Source: Macrobrachium rosenbergii
Lineage: Eukaryota; Arthropoda; Malacostraca; Decapoda; Palaemonidae
NCBI RefSeq assembly: GCF_040412425.1
Contig: NC_089792.1
Coordinates: forward strand, 21,928,861-21,992,860
Length of the DNA stretch: 64,000 nucleotides
Reading direction: 5' to 3'
The notes under the pieces are model-generated. The model did not search any database. It had not been told where the DNA came from and saw only the letters and a list, made by a program, of their open reading frames with translations. The position numbers and the translations under genes are program-made. Below are positions 13,721-26,800 of this stretch, one piece after another (the stretch's first letter is position 1; each line of letters opens with the position of its first letter).

Positions 13721-16186
13721 GAACCAGTAGCAGAAACGCGTAGAGATAGCAAGAGAGAGAAAACACGGATACATCCTCTCTATGAGCTTCTTTCCAACAA
13801 CCGATGACATATGAGAGCGTGCCCTTGGGGCCCAGATGAAGACCAAGGTCCAAAGAAGGGAGAGTCATGGGTGGCTCGTCTCTGTAGGTTAAAGAGAGTC
13901 TGGAGGTTCACACCAGGCCTCCTGATCCCTTTCACATTTCACAATTTCTGTTGCAATAATCCATGCGAGCTTATACCAAAGCTGAATTAAAACTAACCAA
14001 CCAATCACGAAAGACAGAGAAAAGAACTAAATCGGAGGTTGTCAAGGCATGCATCCGTCTCCCTCCGAGTGTGGAATATTCAAGCCTGTGCTACGGCAAC
14101 ATTACAAAGTCGAAAGGACAACCTAAGAAGTTCATATGGAATGGCAAATGGTGCTAAAGGAAAACATCCTACTCTGGATCAACAAAACTACGTTGGGAAA
14201 TACTGTTCAAGGGGAAACCATAGTTTGCAGATCTTGAGATATTCGTTACGATAACGCACATGAGTTAATTTTCAAGGATATGATAGTCATCTCAAGATGG
14301 TTTTCTCTCATTTTTGTGGAAAATAAAATCATGTTAATTAAACTTCGATCACCTAGTGCTCGTGTTTACTGAGCGTCTAGTTCGAGTCATTGCGCAATGA
14401 ATTGTAAACCAGTATAGTGAAACACAGGTTAGACTAGAATGTACTGTTTATGGGGAATATTCCTAAGTTTCCTCAATTTTTAGTAGCTTCTTTATGATGA
14501 ATCCATTGATTGAACACCTGTGGGTTAAATTTCTCAAATACAAATAAGTCTTAAGATAAAGATTATCACCAAATTTTCATTTTGTTTACAAGGTAGACTT
14601 ATTCAAATCACTCGACTTCACAGAAATTTACACTACTACATTTTGTACAATATAACAGAGAATGAAACGAATTTTTACGTTCTGGCCCTTAACACACCGT
14701 TTTCGGAGTCTTGTCAAAAAGACGTTCAAAATTCGTTAATTTTTCCTAATGCTGAGTTGCTAGTCATCGCACAGCGACTTTAACCCACTTCTCACTAAAC
14801 AGGCAATATGTTTAAATAATTTCATCATAATTATCACCCAAAAATGAGAAAACCCCATTGCTGAGATAACCATCACACTCTTGAACAGTAACCCATAAAA
14901 TATCAACTCCAGCAATGCTCATCTTAATCAATAACCCCAAACACATTTCCATTAATCTCAAGTTGGATACCCCTTGTACAGCTTGTCATTCCGTTTAGCT
15001 TCTAGGGTTGTGCTGGTGGCTTCTTCGAAAATTAGATGGAGCACGTCCATGAAGGTTATGCAGTCGCGGGGAAGCAATGATGTATTTGGATCATCTAAAA
15101 TCTGGCTCAGCCTCTCCGCCTACTACGTCTTCTAGCCCTTTTATCTGAGACCTGAGAGGTGCACTCATACGCACTGGCTGTTGGAAAGAACCTCATAGAG
15201 ATGTTTTTCTTTTATGTGAGATTGTATTCTAGTGTCTGCTGATCTTTAGAGCATTAGCTCGATTAAAGCCTCTAGGCCAATTAAAAATTTCACAGGTTCT
15301 CTGGGTGAAGTTCCAGAATATTCTTTATATATTGCCCAGTTATCCATTCTTGCTGGGCTTTATCCATCTTTTCTGGACTTACCAAATTCAGTTACAAAGT
15401 GGATGTCTAAAAAATTTGAGCGGCCACTATCCAAACTGCAGGCAGAGATTAGAAATCATATAAAGTTCATTAGAGGTTTTAGGTGGAAACAAGTAACTCT
15501 TAAAGTGTTAAATAAATTTTAACGGAAAGAAAGAAATGTTTAACAATTCCAGCCTACTTGGAGATTTGCACTTGTTATGTCATCTTCCTTGCATGCAAAA
15601 AATCTCACCCTCATGTCACAAAATGACATAAAAACCTTTCAGTCACTTTGCAAATATACTCGGATCACAAACCCATGAACCTAAGGGTAATTTCTGGACT
15701 GGGCGCAAGCCTTAATGGCGAGGAGTGAGCCTCCGTTACTTATTTATAATAACATAAATATTAAGAAATTTAGATAATCAGTGACTGTTTATCTAAATTT
15801 CTAAGGGTTCCCCTTAATTGTTAGAAATGGTTGATAGGAGAAACCCAAAAACGAGAGTTTGATACAGATAACTTGTCAATTACATAAAAAAAAAAAAAAC
15901 GTCAGGAAACGACGGACAGTAAAACAGAATCTTTCACTTATAAAGAAGAAATGATAGGTGTCAACTCTGCGCAGGACGGCATAAGCCATCATGGTTTATC
16001 CTGTTCATATAGTTTTACCTCGCCTGTTTTGAACTAGCATTTGATCGATATATGGCCATAGCCTAGATGAATGGTTAGAAGGACAATATGTGAGAGATCT
16101 GGAGGTAAAGCAAGTTTTTCTGGAGATCTAGTTTACTTAAAAACTGCACAAAACTACTTACCAAACACGTTGTTAATAGTAAATAT
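13721..16186. other. Non-coding stretch with one small inverted repeat
   Basis: No gene is recognised. A 13-bp perfect inverted repeat, AGAAATTTAGATA / TATCTAAATTTCT, lies at 15764-15776 and 15790-15802. The rest is AT-rich single-copy-like sequence. Confidence 0.5.
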
Positions 16187-16517
16187 TTTGAATGAATGAA
16201 TCGTGAAATTTAGGCTACAAAGTCAAGCACTGCAGCATTTTCAGCCAGGCAATGCTAAAACAGTGAAAAGAGGGAACGGGGTGAATTACAAGTTCCTGGA
16301 AAGGAAACTGTGAGAAAATCCCCTAGGTGTAACACGAGTAATAGTTACACAGGCTGGACGGTAAGATGGAAGAAAGGGAGTGGGGATGGATATAAAGTAA
16401 AAGGCGACAAGTTGAGTTTAACTAGGAGGACCACAAGGAACACTACAAACACCTTTTAGTAATGACTAAAATGCACTCCAAGAGGTGTACTGACAACACT
16501 ACCCCTCTTTGTGGGTA
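16187..16517 (+). repeat. Dispersed repeat copy B (decapod-type)
   Basis: Begins near GAATGAATGAATCGTGAAATT and ends near ACACTACCCCTCTTTGTGGG. It includes GGTAAGATGGAAGAAAGGGA and ATGCACTCCAAGAGGTGTAC. This is a fuller copy of the repeat at 13430. The family type (SINE or MITE) is not settled by what I can see. Confidence 0.7.
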
Positions 16518-18059
16518 AGAAATTTGAAACATCCCTTTGAAACGAAGTTTTCCTTCAATATAATTTTTAACTGGGTCAGAGCACGTCTTCAGCCTGACTA
16601 GATTGGTATAATTTTTAGGAATTTACCACAAATCAAGATGTATTGTAACAATACAGGTATAAATCACACTATTTACAATCATGTTCAAGTAAAGTTTGCA
16701 AAAAAGTTTCTCCCAAAACATAAACAAATGTCAAATTTTCCAGAATTATATGGGTAGCCAATGAAAATGTAGTAAGCTTGTTACGAAGTCAGCTTCCATC
16801 TGACTTGACTAGGGCATGAATTTCTTACTCGTGTTAACCATAATTAACATAGAACGGATTTGTCGATCTGCCTTAAGAAAGTGATACCCCAAGAATATAA
16901 CAAAAGGTCATTCTATTGTAACTAAATGTTTTTCAAATTCATGAATCAATGAAAGAGTTTGTGTAGAACCTGTGAGTAAATTTTCCTTGTTTCTTCATTA
17001 TTGAAAAATGTGTAACGTTAACTCACATTCAGTCGTATGGATTAGCAAGAGTGCTGTTAAATAATCTTAAATTCACCACTTCACTTAGTTTCATGGGGTT
17101 TATACACCTGTGTTTTTTCCACGCTCTGAAGAAAAAGAACAGAATTCTCTTCTTACCATGTGATTCTTCGGCGAGGTTGTTTGAAATAAATCTGTAATAA
17201 ATCTTTATTTGTTTGGGGGAATTTCTGCCCATAGATTTTAGTAATAGACGATATCGTCAGAGGGCGGGTCGTACCGATAGAGAAACTAGAAAAGTTCCCC
17301 ATAACACTTATTTGAACATAATTTCAGGTAAATGTAATCTCAAGAAACGTTTTTATAAGGAAGAGAATATATGCTAGGCTAGGCTTTTAATTGTAGTCAT
17401 GGAATTTTACCAGTCAAGTAAATTAACATTTCATATTTTGTGATCTAACTTTATTGATTGTTAAGCCCAAACATATGGAGAGGAAATCCGAAGTTGACTG
17501 ACTCAACTCGGTCTTGTTTACTTATGTTTGTGTTCGTTTCGTTAGCCTATAATTGCAGCGTAGTGGGAACTATGTAAATTTCATTCGTTGATCCATGTAA
17601 AATTAATGTAAATCACAAAATAATTCATATCTTTCAAAGAAGCTGATGTTTTATTTAAACACAAAAGTTGCCAATGACGACTTAAACCCTTTCAACTTTA
17701 TTCATTATTATTCTTCATAAAGGAAATCGGACGTAACAGTCATATGAGCGTTAAGCGAGCAAACAATTTTCTTAGATTCTTCACTCATCGCAACTTAATT
17801 CACATTTAAAGAGCGTCAGTATTCTTATCTAAATCACTCCGAAATATCACTTGATCATTTTTAATCTAAAGATTACGAGAAACTCATACTTTTACCTGCT
17901 GTTTTTGAGCAGCTTATAAATTTAAGTTGGAAAGTAAGAGCCATTATTACCTTTCCTCCATTAATTGATTGCTCCAATCGTAGATAATTATGCGGTTATA
18001 TTAAAAAAATAATTGGAAGGAGAAAATATTACACTCTACTCTGAAATACCTGTTTATTT
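16518..18059. other. Non-coding stretch, nothing recognised
   Basis: AT-rich single-copy-like DNA. No open frame, repeat array or RNA gene can be supported. Confidence 0.5.
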
Positions 18060-18288
18060 TCCACCAGGTTTTAACAGGTGCGTCGTGTGCGCTCGTTTTC
18101 TTTCCAATTTAATGTATGTGCCAGCATCACCGTCGTCAGCGTAATAGTAAATAGAAGTTTTCCTGTCACTGGAAACGCCTACTTTCCCGTGCCGTTTTAA
18201 GTGATAAAAGGTTGATATCACGTTTTTATCTCTTAGTCTTGTTCAAGTGCAAGTAGGAGTAAGACCTGTGCTAAGTTACAATGGCAAA
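18060..18288 (+). other. VPS35: Candidate 5' exon / start region of VPS35
   Basis: The segment is richer in CpG than its surroundings (GGTGCGTCGTGTGCGCTCG). It contains an ATG at 18281-18283 in a good context (ACAATGG), followed after eight coding bases by GTATGC. Splicing from 18288 to the acceptor at 23610 would keep the VPS35 frame open and add about nine residues before the internal Met at 23629. A better-looking donor, GTAAGA at 18259, would instead make this a purely untranslated exon. Both are inference, and transcript data would decide. Confidence 0.25.
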
Positions 18289-19261
18289 GTATGCAGTAGA
18301 GCTCAATTTCCCTTGTGAGAGGAGGCTGGGCCCCGGTCTCCTATCACGTAGGGTCTTTAAGATAGGCCTGAGTTAAATGTTAGCCCACTAGCTCAGCCTA
18401 CCAGAGGCTTATTTCCAGATTTTCTTGTAAAGGGACCCCATGTAACGACAGATATTCTATACGGTATTCAGTAGAGTACTCCTACGACATTTGCTAATCA
18501 GTTGTTTCTAGGCCTTGGCCTCCTGTAGGTGGGATTAGGTAGCCTAAGTCCACTGGCTAGATTCGCAGGTAAATGTAAAGGAGACATCCGCATGAAGATA
18601 TTGTTAATTAATGTAATATTTGCCCTTGCTAAGTATTAGCCGAGCTCTGCACGGACTGTAGCCTATGGAACGGTTACGCGAATATGAGAGACATTAGGGA
18701 GCCATATGTTCAAGAAGGGATTTTCTAAGGAAATCTATTATAAAAGGACCATACTAACCTAATGTACCCTATCTAGCCTAACCTAGTAGGTAGTGTTACT
18801 TAGACCAAGGGGCTCTGCCCCCTGGACTCCCCAGTGAAGGAAATTCCACTTTTTACCAAAAGGTCCCCTATAACACTGCCTTCTAACTGCGCAATTTCTA
18901 AATATAATAAGTTCTGAGGTTAATTACAGGTTAATTATAGTTGACCAACAAAAAAACCTGTAATTAAATTCTTGATCCATCAACACAAAATAGGCCTTCC
19001 AAGACTAGATACTTAATTCTACTTAATATTTTGACTGAACAATGTAGAAAAGGGTAACTTGTTAACTATAGCCTATAACCCCATTGCAGTACAAATAATT
19101 TGAAGAGTTTGTTGAGCCATAGAGAAATTTATTATCTTTTCATTTGTTTTTAAACCAGAAATGTAAACCAGTGAAAGGAAAAATATAAACATTATTGGCA
19201 GAATTTCCCATTATCTCCAAAAGTTCACACATTACCTCACCTGTACTCTGTTATGAGGTTA

Positions 19262-19604
19262 CAGGCAGTCCCAACAAACAGCGGGCTCAGTTAAAAATAG
19301 GCGATCCGGTTTTATGGCGCTTGTCTAGCAGCAAAAATCGACAATGTTTTGCTGAAAATGTAGAAAAGATTTCCACTATATCAGCGCAGGGGAGATAATT
19401 TGAGAAGTTTCGAGTCAATGACATACCTAACAGGCGCTTAGTAAGCCGAAAATCGGCACTTTTCGGTATAAACATTGATAAGCAAATTTCACATCAAAAC
19501 CACTGAAAAGGTGCCGGAAATCTCATTTATTCCGTTAGTGGCACCCTTTTCGGTTATTCTCACACCCCAGAACAGAACCTCTGCCGGCTGACTCCTTTAC
19601 TGCC
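19262..19604. mobile_element. MITE, family 1 copy (degraded)
   Basis: Flanked by TA at both ends. It begins CAGGCAGTCCC and shares GGCGATCCGGTTTTATGGCGC and CTTGTCTAGC with the copy at 40436. The right end, ACTGCC, is a decayed inverse of the left end. Confidence 0.7.
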
Positions 19605-20700
19605 TACACCTTTTTTTATATTCTCCAGTCAAGAAATAACATTAATAGATGACGTCTTCTTGTGGCTGACCCCTTTACATTTACCAATTTCAGAATTTAA
19701 TATACCAGGCTAACGTAGCTTACAGGTGTTATTTGTATATATATACTAGTAAATTAATTTAATGCTAAAATTTTGCTAGGTGATGACACTACTGTGGTAT
19801 TTTAATTTTTGTTAAACACACATACCAGCTGATCTTTACACTGGCAGAGGATCAGCAAGGACATTGGTTGTTTGCTGGTTTCTTCTTTGTGTAATTGTAC
19901 AGAAGAGCTCCTCACAGAGATGTCTTTTGTTAATAAATTTTTTGACAGAACAAATAGAAAAGGGTTTATATAGTGCAGTACAACTGAGATCATTTGAGAA
20001 ATTGTAATACTGTAGTTACTGAGAAAATTGACGAGAAAGTAGGCATTTCTTATTGATGCTCATGATGTGCAAGTGCATTATGGATGAGTGTTGATTATGC
20101 ATCAGGATCATCTTTTCTTGGAACTGAAAGTCAGTGATAAAATGCTGAAACATGATTGGTCGTTTTGTTGAAAGTTTCAGAAATTATGTAGGATTATGGA
20201 AATTAGATATTCCTTGAAAAAATCTGGTGATTTCAGTTTGCAGTCATGGCACCTTGGGTTCAACTGCATCCTTCTTGTTCTTGTATTATTTTGGGTGTAT
20301 TGCTAAATTCTTTGCTGTATTTCACCTTTCTCACACAGAAGCTCTTGTTTTCCTTCAGGAACGTGTTTTACCTAATTCTTTCCAGTATCCCAAGTGTAAT
20401 TTTTCCTTGAAATGTAGGAATGGAGACATCATTATTAAATTTTATTACTGAACAATTTGAGAAATTTACCATATTTTGTTTGTTTTTACATTCATCCTAA
20501 GGGGCTGATACAAAACATGCCACCCTGCTGAACTTTTGGTTAACGTTAAAAACAAATATGTAAATGTTAAATTTCTCAGATTATCTTCGTAAATTTCTCA
20601 AATTATCATAGCTGTAATGCATTATATAAACTCCTTTCCATATTATTAAGTAAAAATATTTCATTAATAAATGATATCTCTATGTACAGTGCAGTTCTTC
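19605..20700. other. Non-coding stretch, nothing recognised
   Basis: AT-rich, without credible coding or repeat features. Confidence 0.45.
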
Positions 20701-22870
20701 TGTAGAGTTACCCTTCTTTCCAGACTGCCCTCCATTCTGCCTTCTGCCCCCTTCTTGTTTTTATGTAGCTCAATCCAGGGGGGCCATGCACATGAAGTGT
20801 TGATACCAGGTGCATGTGCCAACCTCTCTCCAGGTTAGACTGCAGTACATGCTCATGGTTCTCCACCACCTACCCCTGCTTTGATGGCTTTTCCTGATAT
20901 ATCTGCTTGACTATCAGAAGATATGGCCATCCCTCAGTATTCTGGGTGACTGGTCTTTTGTTGCATTCCTTGGCCACTTAGCTTCAGCAGAGAGTCCTGT
21001 TCCATCTGTTGCTGTTCCTGCTAAGGAGCTCAGCACTGTTGAGCATACTGTAGCAGATGTCATGCTTGCAGGAGATATCCCTGTGTTATCAGGCACATAC
21101 CATACTCCAACTCTGTTACGTGCCTTAACCAGTTCTGCTGTAGTTGAGAAGAGTAAGACCCTTGGATGGAATGAAGTGAATAAAGACAGGTTTGTCTCTT
21201 CTTCCTTCTACTCTTCAAGCTTCTTCCCACCCACATCATCTACTCCTTCATCTTCTTGACAGAAGAGAGGTCTCAGTAGCCCTCTCATAAGCAACCCATC
21301 AGATTTAAAGTGAGTGCTTACCTTCATTGATGGTTGCCAGTGGTTTTCGTGCACGTTTAGGTAAGATGTCTCCCGTAGGTAGGGTTGACTCTGGTTTCTG
21401 GTAGAGTAACTGCTACCCTCTTGCTTGCTGTGTGTGCAGTTTCAAATTGTGTGCATAATAGACAGGATGTTTGTGCTTCGAGTTATAGACTATACTGCAC
21501 CCTTATTGCAGGAACGTTCTGTTCGCAAACCATCTTGTGGTGCCTGGTTCATTCAGAACTCTAAGTGTACATGAGTCATCCCCATCAGTTAAAGGTATCA
21601 GTGTGAGCCACATTTTTGTGATTTGGAAAACTTGGGCTGTTCCCAATTTGTTCAAGCTGTGATTTAGGATGTACATCAGCATCCATTAATGTGTTCACAA
21701 CATCTAGTTCAGATTTGATTGGTCATACAAAAGTTTGTACGATGGGAACCACAATTTCAGAAGAATACAAAATGTTATAATGCAGAAGTCTTGGGTTTGT
21801 AGACCATGATTTGAACAGCTACAACTACTACAGATCCTTTTTCGGCAGTTGGCACTGCCAGGTCCGGTTGTTCATGTCCAGTCAGCTCAACTTCTCTTTG
21901 CGGAAAGTATCTTACCCTTGCTTTAGGGAACTTATTTAACTTGAGAGTTGGAACAGATTGATTGGCACTAAGAAGTAACCACTGCTTAGTGATCTTGGAG
22001 AAGGGTTCTCAGAAACCACTGCCCCTTTTTTGAACCCTTCTCATCGTTGGAGAATTCCCTATGGTTCTCAGGAAGCGAGGCAGTGTTCCAATTGTTGTGG
22101 TTGCCAGCTGAGTGCTCTGGCTTGTAATGGAATTAGAGGAATGCCTTTCTGGTGATTATAAACAGTCTGATCTGAGCTGTAGGATCAGAGGATCAGAGGG
22201 TCTAATCCTTTGGGCCAGAGCAGTGAGTTTAATCAGCTAGTGGTCTGCGGTATACTCAGTGGCATCAACCAAGGTACCTTCTATAGCCTAAGTGATTACA
22301 CACCTAGCAAAAACTGATTTGCTTGCTCTAGAGGAAAGCAAAGCTCGGGTCAATAGTAGGAAGGAATTCACAAACATGTTCGTTGTTCCTCCTCATTATT
22401 GTGCTCTTTCTCATCCTCCATGTCTTCATTATTTTCCTCTTATAGGAAGGAGACCTCACATTGTTTTGCTTTTTCTCATCTTCATCCTTGTCTTCTTTAT
22501 TTTCCTCTCATATGAAGACCTCTCACAAGATGTCCTTCCCAGGTTCAAGGAGGTAGTCATTTTTGGACACCTCTGGGTTCCATCCATTGTAGGTAGGGTT
22601 GAAGCAGGTCTCACCAGGCACGCTCATTACTCTTTGTCAACCAGGTCTCCCTTGGGCAAGAAGACTGTTACTGGCTCTTCACCTCATGTTTTGCCTGAAA
22701 CACACACAGTTTGCACCAGTTCTACCCTCTTGCTTGGTGAGTTCACAGTCCCCAGATTGTATACTCACAGACAGGGTGTTTGCAGGCAATAGATCTGGGA
22801 TGATCTATTTGCCTGAGAACATGCTGCAACCCAACATGGGCTGGTAGTGGAGATAAGCACTCCATATTCC
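20701..22870. other. Coding-like, probably retroelement-derived stretch
   Basis: Base composition shifts towards C/T-rich coding-like sequence, with several broken frames of 60-160 codons, such as 22292-22792. I recognise no domain. The texture is like the retroelement relics at 29855-31310 and 60400-62040. A SINE fragment is embedded at about 22145-22280. Confidence 0.35.
22145..22280 (+). repeat. SINE fragment
   Basis: Shares TCTAATCCTTTGGGCC, TTTAATCAGCT and AGTGGTCTG with the SINE-like repeat at 25472-25755. Only the 3' part is present. Confidence 0.6.
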
Positions 22871-23609
22871 TTTGTGGGGAGAAGGCTATTCAAGCTCTCA
22901 GAAGCACAGATGATTGCCCTGATTGCATGGTGACTAAACAGGGAGCTTTTGGTGGTTTGCTCTTTAGTACCAAATCCCTGGATGAACCTGGAGGACACTT
23001 CCCAGCACCCCTTGGCCATTTTGTATACCTGCACCTTCTTTAGGTATAGGAACCTGGTTACCATTTTTCAGTGACCAATACTAGTTGTTGTTGAGGAATA
23101 ATTATACATAAAAGGTTCTGGTTTATATGTAAGAAAAATATAGATGACTAAAAATTTGTTTTATTTTCATGAAACATTAAAAGTAGAAGCATCAAATTGT
23201 GTTAAACCAAATTTATTATACAGTACTGTATTAGGTTTTACATGAGTGCTAATAAAAATGCAGTAATTTCATTGCTAAATTGTGTTTGGTATGGTTTAGG
23301 CAGTTCTAGGAGGTCCAATGATACTAGAACATTAGCAAGTGGTTTGTCAACAGTTTCAGAATGGTTTAATGTTGGTAATTTGTATATGGAAATAATTTTA
23401 AAACTTTTAAGAAAATTGATTTAATGTAAACACTTGTGTTCAAACTTAGAGCTTGCACAGTGGTATGCCATTTTTAGTTGCTCAGGCATTTATTGGGTTA
23501 CCTTGTAGTGCATTTTTTCCACATGGATTAAGGGTGGAAGGGAGAATATTCTGTGGGATTATTTATCTTGGAATACTTTATTGACCTCCTATTGCATTTT
23601 TTGTTTCAG

Positions 23610-23815
23610 TGAGGACACAGTAGACGGGATGGTGTCACCAATGGATGACCAGGACAAGCTCCTGGATGAGGCCATGGGTGCTGTCAGAGGACAAGCATTT
23701 CAAATGAAGAGGTGCTTGGATAAAGGACGTTTGATGGATGGGCTGAAGCATGCCTCAAATATGCTTGGCGAACTGAGGACATCCCTCTTATCACCTAAAA
23801 CATATTATGAACTTT
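23610..23815 (+). CDS. VPS35: VPS35 coding exon 1 in window
   Basis: The acceptor is TTTTTTGTTTCAG, ending at 23609, and the donor is GTATCC at 23816. Translation probably begins at ATG 23629 ([16 protein letters not shown]). The bases 23610-23628 are open in frame and may be either untranslated or coding, depending on the upstream exon. It ends in phase 1, splitting a Tyr codon. The exon carries the conserved N-terminal helix and the [17 protein letters not shown] segment. Confidence 0.92.
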
Positions 23816-26800
23816 GTATCCTTTTTTCCCATTGCATCACCTTTTTTGTGGTTGATATTTGTTGAAGTATTAAATTTTTAATTAATCTTTTAATGAGTGT
23901 GGAGTTTTTATCTTAATAATGATTAAGGTGCAATACAAGAACAGCAAACTGGATTTCAACATCATACATTCATTTTATTTTCAGTCCAATGTACTGTACT
24001 GATTTTTTTTTTTTAATTAGGTTGGAAAGGTAAAGACAGCCTAACTTTTCCAAATTTTTGTGCAGCCAGAGTAAGGTGAGGAATTATGGAAAAAGTCTTA
24101 ATGGAATTATTATCCTAAGGGATAACAATTACTGACATACTACCTGTTTAATACTGACATACAGTCCCATTAAGTGAAACATTAAGTGGAATGAGTTCAT
24201 GTGGGTTACATTTTAGCAAAGACCATTGCTTAACAGTTGAATTTCTCATGCTGACCTTAGTTTGTTCCTACACAGATACAAACCTCCATTCATTATGTAG
24301 GGATTTAGCTTGTGAATACGAACTGGAACTGCCATGTAACCCTCATTGCCAGTCTTACAAGTTTGTGTTTAAGACTGGTCTCTGTGCCTGGCTCTTTTTG
24401 ATTTCTTAGGAAACTGAAAGCAGCCGCTCCCAATTTTTGGGAGTCTCGTAGGTCGCTTGAGTTTTATGAATCATGAGCGCTTTCCTGGTGAGAGGCACAG
24501 GATGAGAGGTGCTGAGACCCAGGTGTCTCAGTGCCGAGATGCCCAGGTGTCTTGATACTGCCAACCAGCTGTTTCGGTTGCTTGGCCAGGTTTCATCCTC
24601 ACTTGAACCTTAGGGTTCGATCATGCAGGATAACAGACACAGAATTCCCCTTTAAACCTTCTTCTCAAGGGGCCTCAGCCTCGAAGGAGTTTAGAGTTCA
24701 GGAAATTAGCGCTAGTTCACGGCAGATGAGTTCCACCCTGTCCAGTTCTGATTGCGTTTGTGTGATCGGCTTGGCTCACCCGGCTTGCTCACCTGCCCAG
24801 CCCCTGGTTGCGTTCGCAAGACTGGCTCGGCTCGGCTCGCCCCACTTGCCACCCAATCTGGATCGCGTTCCCGTGATTGGCTCGGGTCAGCCCCACTCGG
24901 TTTTTCCGAATCGGGTTCTCGGCACTGTTCGAGTGAACTTTCTGCTCTTCCCAGGAAAGTGTTTTCCTTACTGACAAGCCGACTCTTCTCCTTCTTCCTA
25001 GACTGTTTTGTATGAGTTGATTTCCTCACTCATGGGAAAAGGTCCTGCCTCTGACATTTGATCCTGGTCTTACAGTCATCAATGGTCAGAGTCACTCTTT
25101 CTCTCCTCACCTTTTGACCAGGAGTCCCTCAGGTGTTCAGAACTCCAGTCAGTTCAAGAGACTCACTGAGACTTCCTCCTCCAACCAGTGAGTCTTCCTA
25201 ATGTAAAGGACCATGGTTTATATATTGTGTCAGAACAAATCATAATTTTTAAAAGTAAATTGTATTTTTCCTAACTACAAACCTGAGGTCCTTTAGCCGC
25301 CTCCTCACGAGGGTTCAATCTGAACTTGGGCCTCCAGGCAAACTGAATGTTTACAAGGCAGTATTCCCGCCTACCTGATGGCAGTTACTGCCTCCCACCT
25401 TGTTCAAGAGTCTAACGCCCGTCAGCTTCTCTGAGAACTTGTAATGTAAAGGACCTTAGGTTTGTATAGTTGGGAATGTTCCTCAATGGCTAATTCTTCA
25501 TCACTCACACTCTGCTGGCCATGAGTTCAAATCTCCGACCAGCCAATGAAGAATAAGAGTTTTATTTCTGGTGATAGAAATTCATTTCTCACTATAATGT
25601 GGTTCGGATTCAACCAGAAGCTGTAATACTTCCGTTGGACAATGTAACCAATTGGTTCTTAGACACGTAAAATAAAAATCTAATCCTTCTGCCTCAACAG
25701 GAGAGCTTTAATCAGCTCAGTGGTCTGGCTAAACTAAAGTTGTACTTAACTGTATAGTTGGGAAAAATCTGGAATTTTAAAAATTGCAATTTTAGTTGTT
25801 GAGTGAGATGCACTTATTGGGGGAAAAACTTTTACTCATAGGGCAATCTTGGAGGTTTTGCAAAGTTTTACTTCACAGACTAGTTTTCTTGATGGATAAT
25901 TCATGACTTTTTCATTCATTGTTTTATCATCCTCTAGTACAACCATTTTTTCTGGAGGAATGCTTGGGATTTTTAGTGAAACACCAGAAAGAATGACCTG
26001 TTTAGGGGTGCGTCTTCCTACACCAGGCGGCAAATCTAGAGGACTTGACTGAGGGTTATTCCACTGATGGAGTTGTTGTAAAGATCCTAAATCCTTTAGA
26101 TTGAGTTGATCTGAGAATTGATCAGTATCTCTTAAGATAAGTTTTGAAAGTTTAGTGGAGATGAATGCAGATCTTGTAAAGGATTTCATTCAACCAGATC
26201 TGTCAGGACCATGGTAATCAAGGTTCACACAGGAGCTGCATTGTCCCATAGCAGCACTGGGAAGAAACCTTTGGCAGGATTAGGGACTGGCCTTGGTTAT
26301 GGACCTTAAATTCAGGAGTCCAGCCCTCCTCATTGAGGCATCTGAAGATAGAGGATTCTTAATGACAGGAGATGAAGGATCTTTTGTCAAAGAAAGAAAC
26401 TTGGACAAATCATATACAGAAGAGGAACTTTGATCTTTGGAATTTTAGTGAAGGCAGCTGTCTCACTGCTTTAAAAAAAAAAAAAAAGAACTTCCACTGA
26501 CCTTTCTTGATTGGGGGATCAAGAAAATGAACCTGTCCCTAACATGCATTGCATGGTAAATAAGGGTCTTTTTCAACATTTTCTGTATAATTACTGCAAG
26601 CTTTATCAGTTAAACTAGTGCACCTTCACTGCAACTTCATACAGAGTTATGTATGAAAGGTGACAGAGTGAAAGATAAAAGTACAAAATAAAAAGAGGCA
26701 TAATACCCCAGAGCTGTACAGTTTATGAGCAAAATTGTTAAAATATCAAAGCCAAAAATAAAGAAGTCCAGAAATATAGTGAAGTGGATCAGCAACTGTA

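Noticed and set aside
24531..25029. Overlapping long frames on both strands in the GC-rich patch
   Set aside because: They arise from a degenerate tandem repeat with few stops in any frame and show no protein family pattern.
25700..25750. Sequence AGCTCAGTGGTC resembling a tRNA A box
   Set aside because: No cloverleaf can be drawn. It is the 3' part of the SINE-like repeat, and the same block occurs at about 22240.
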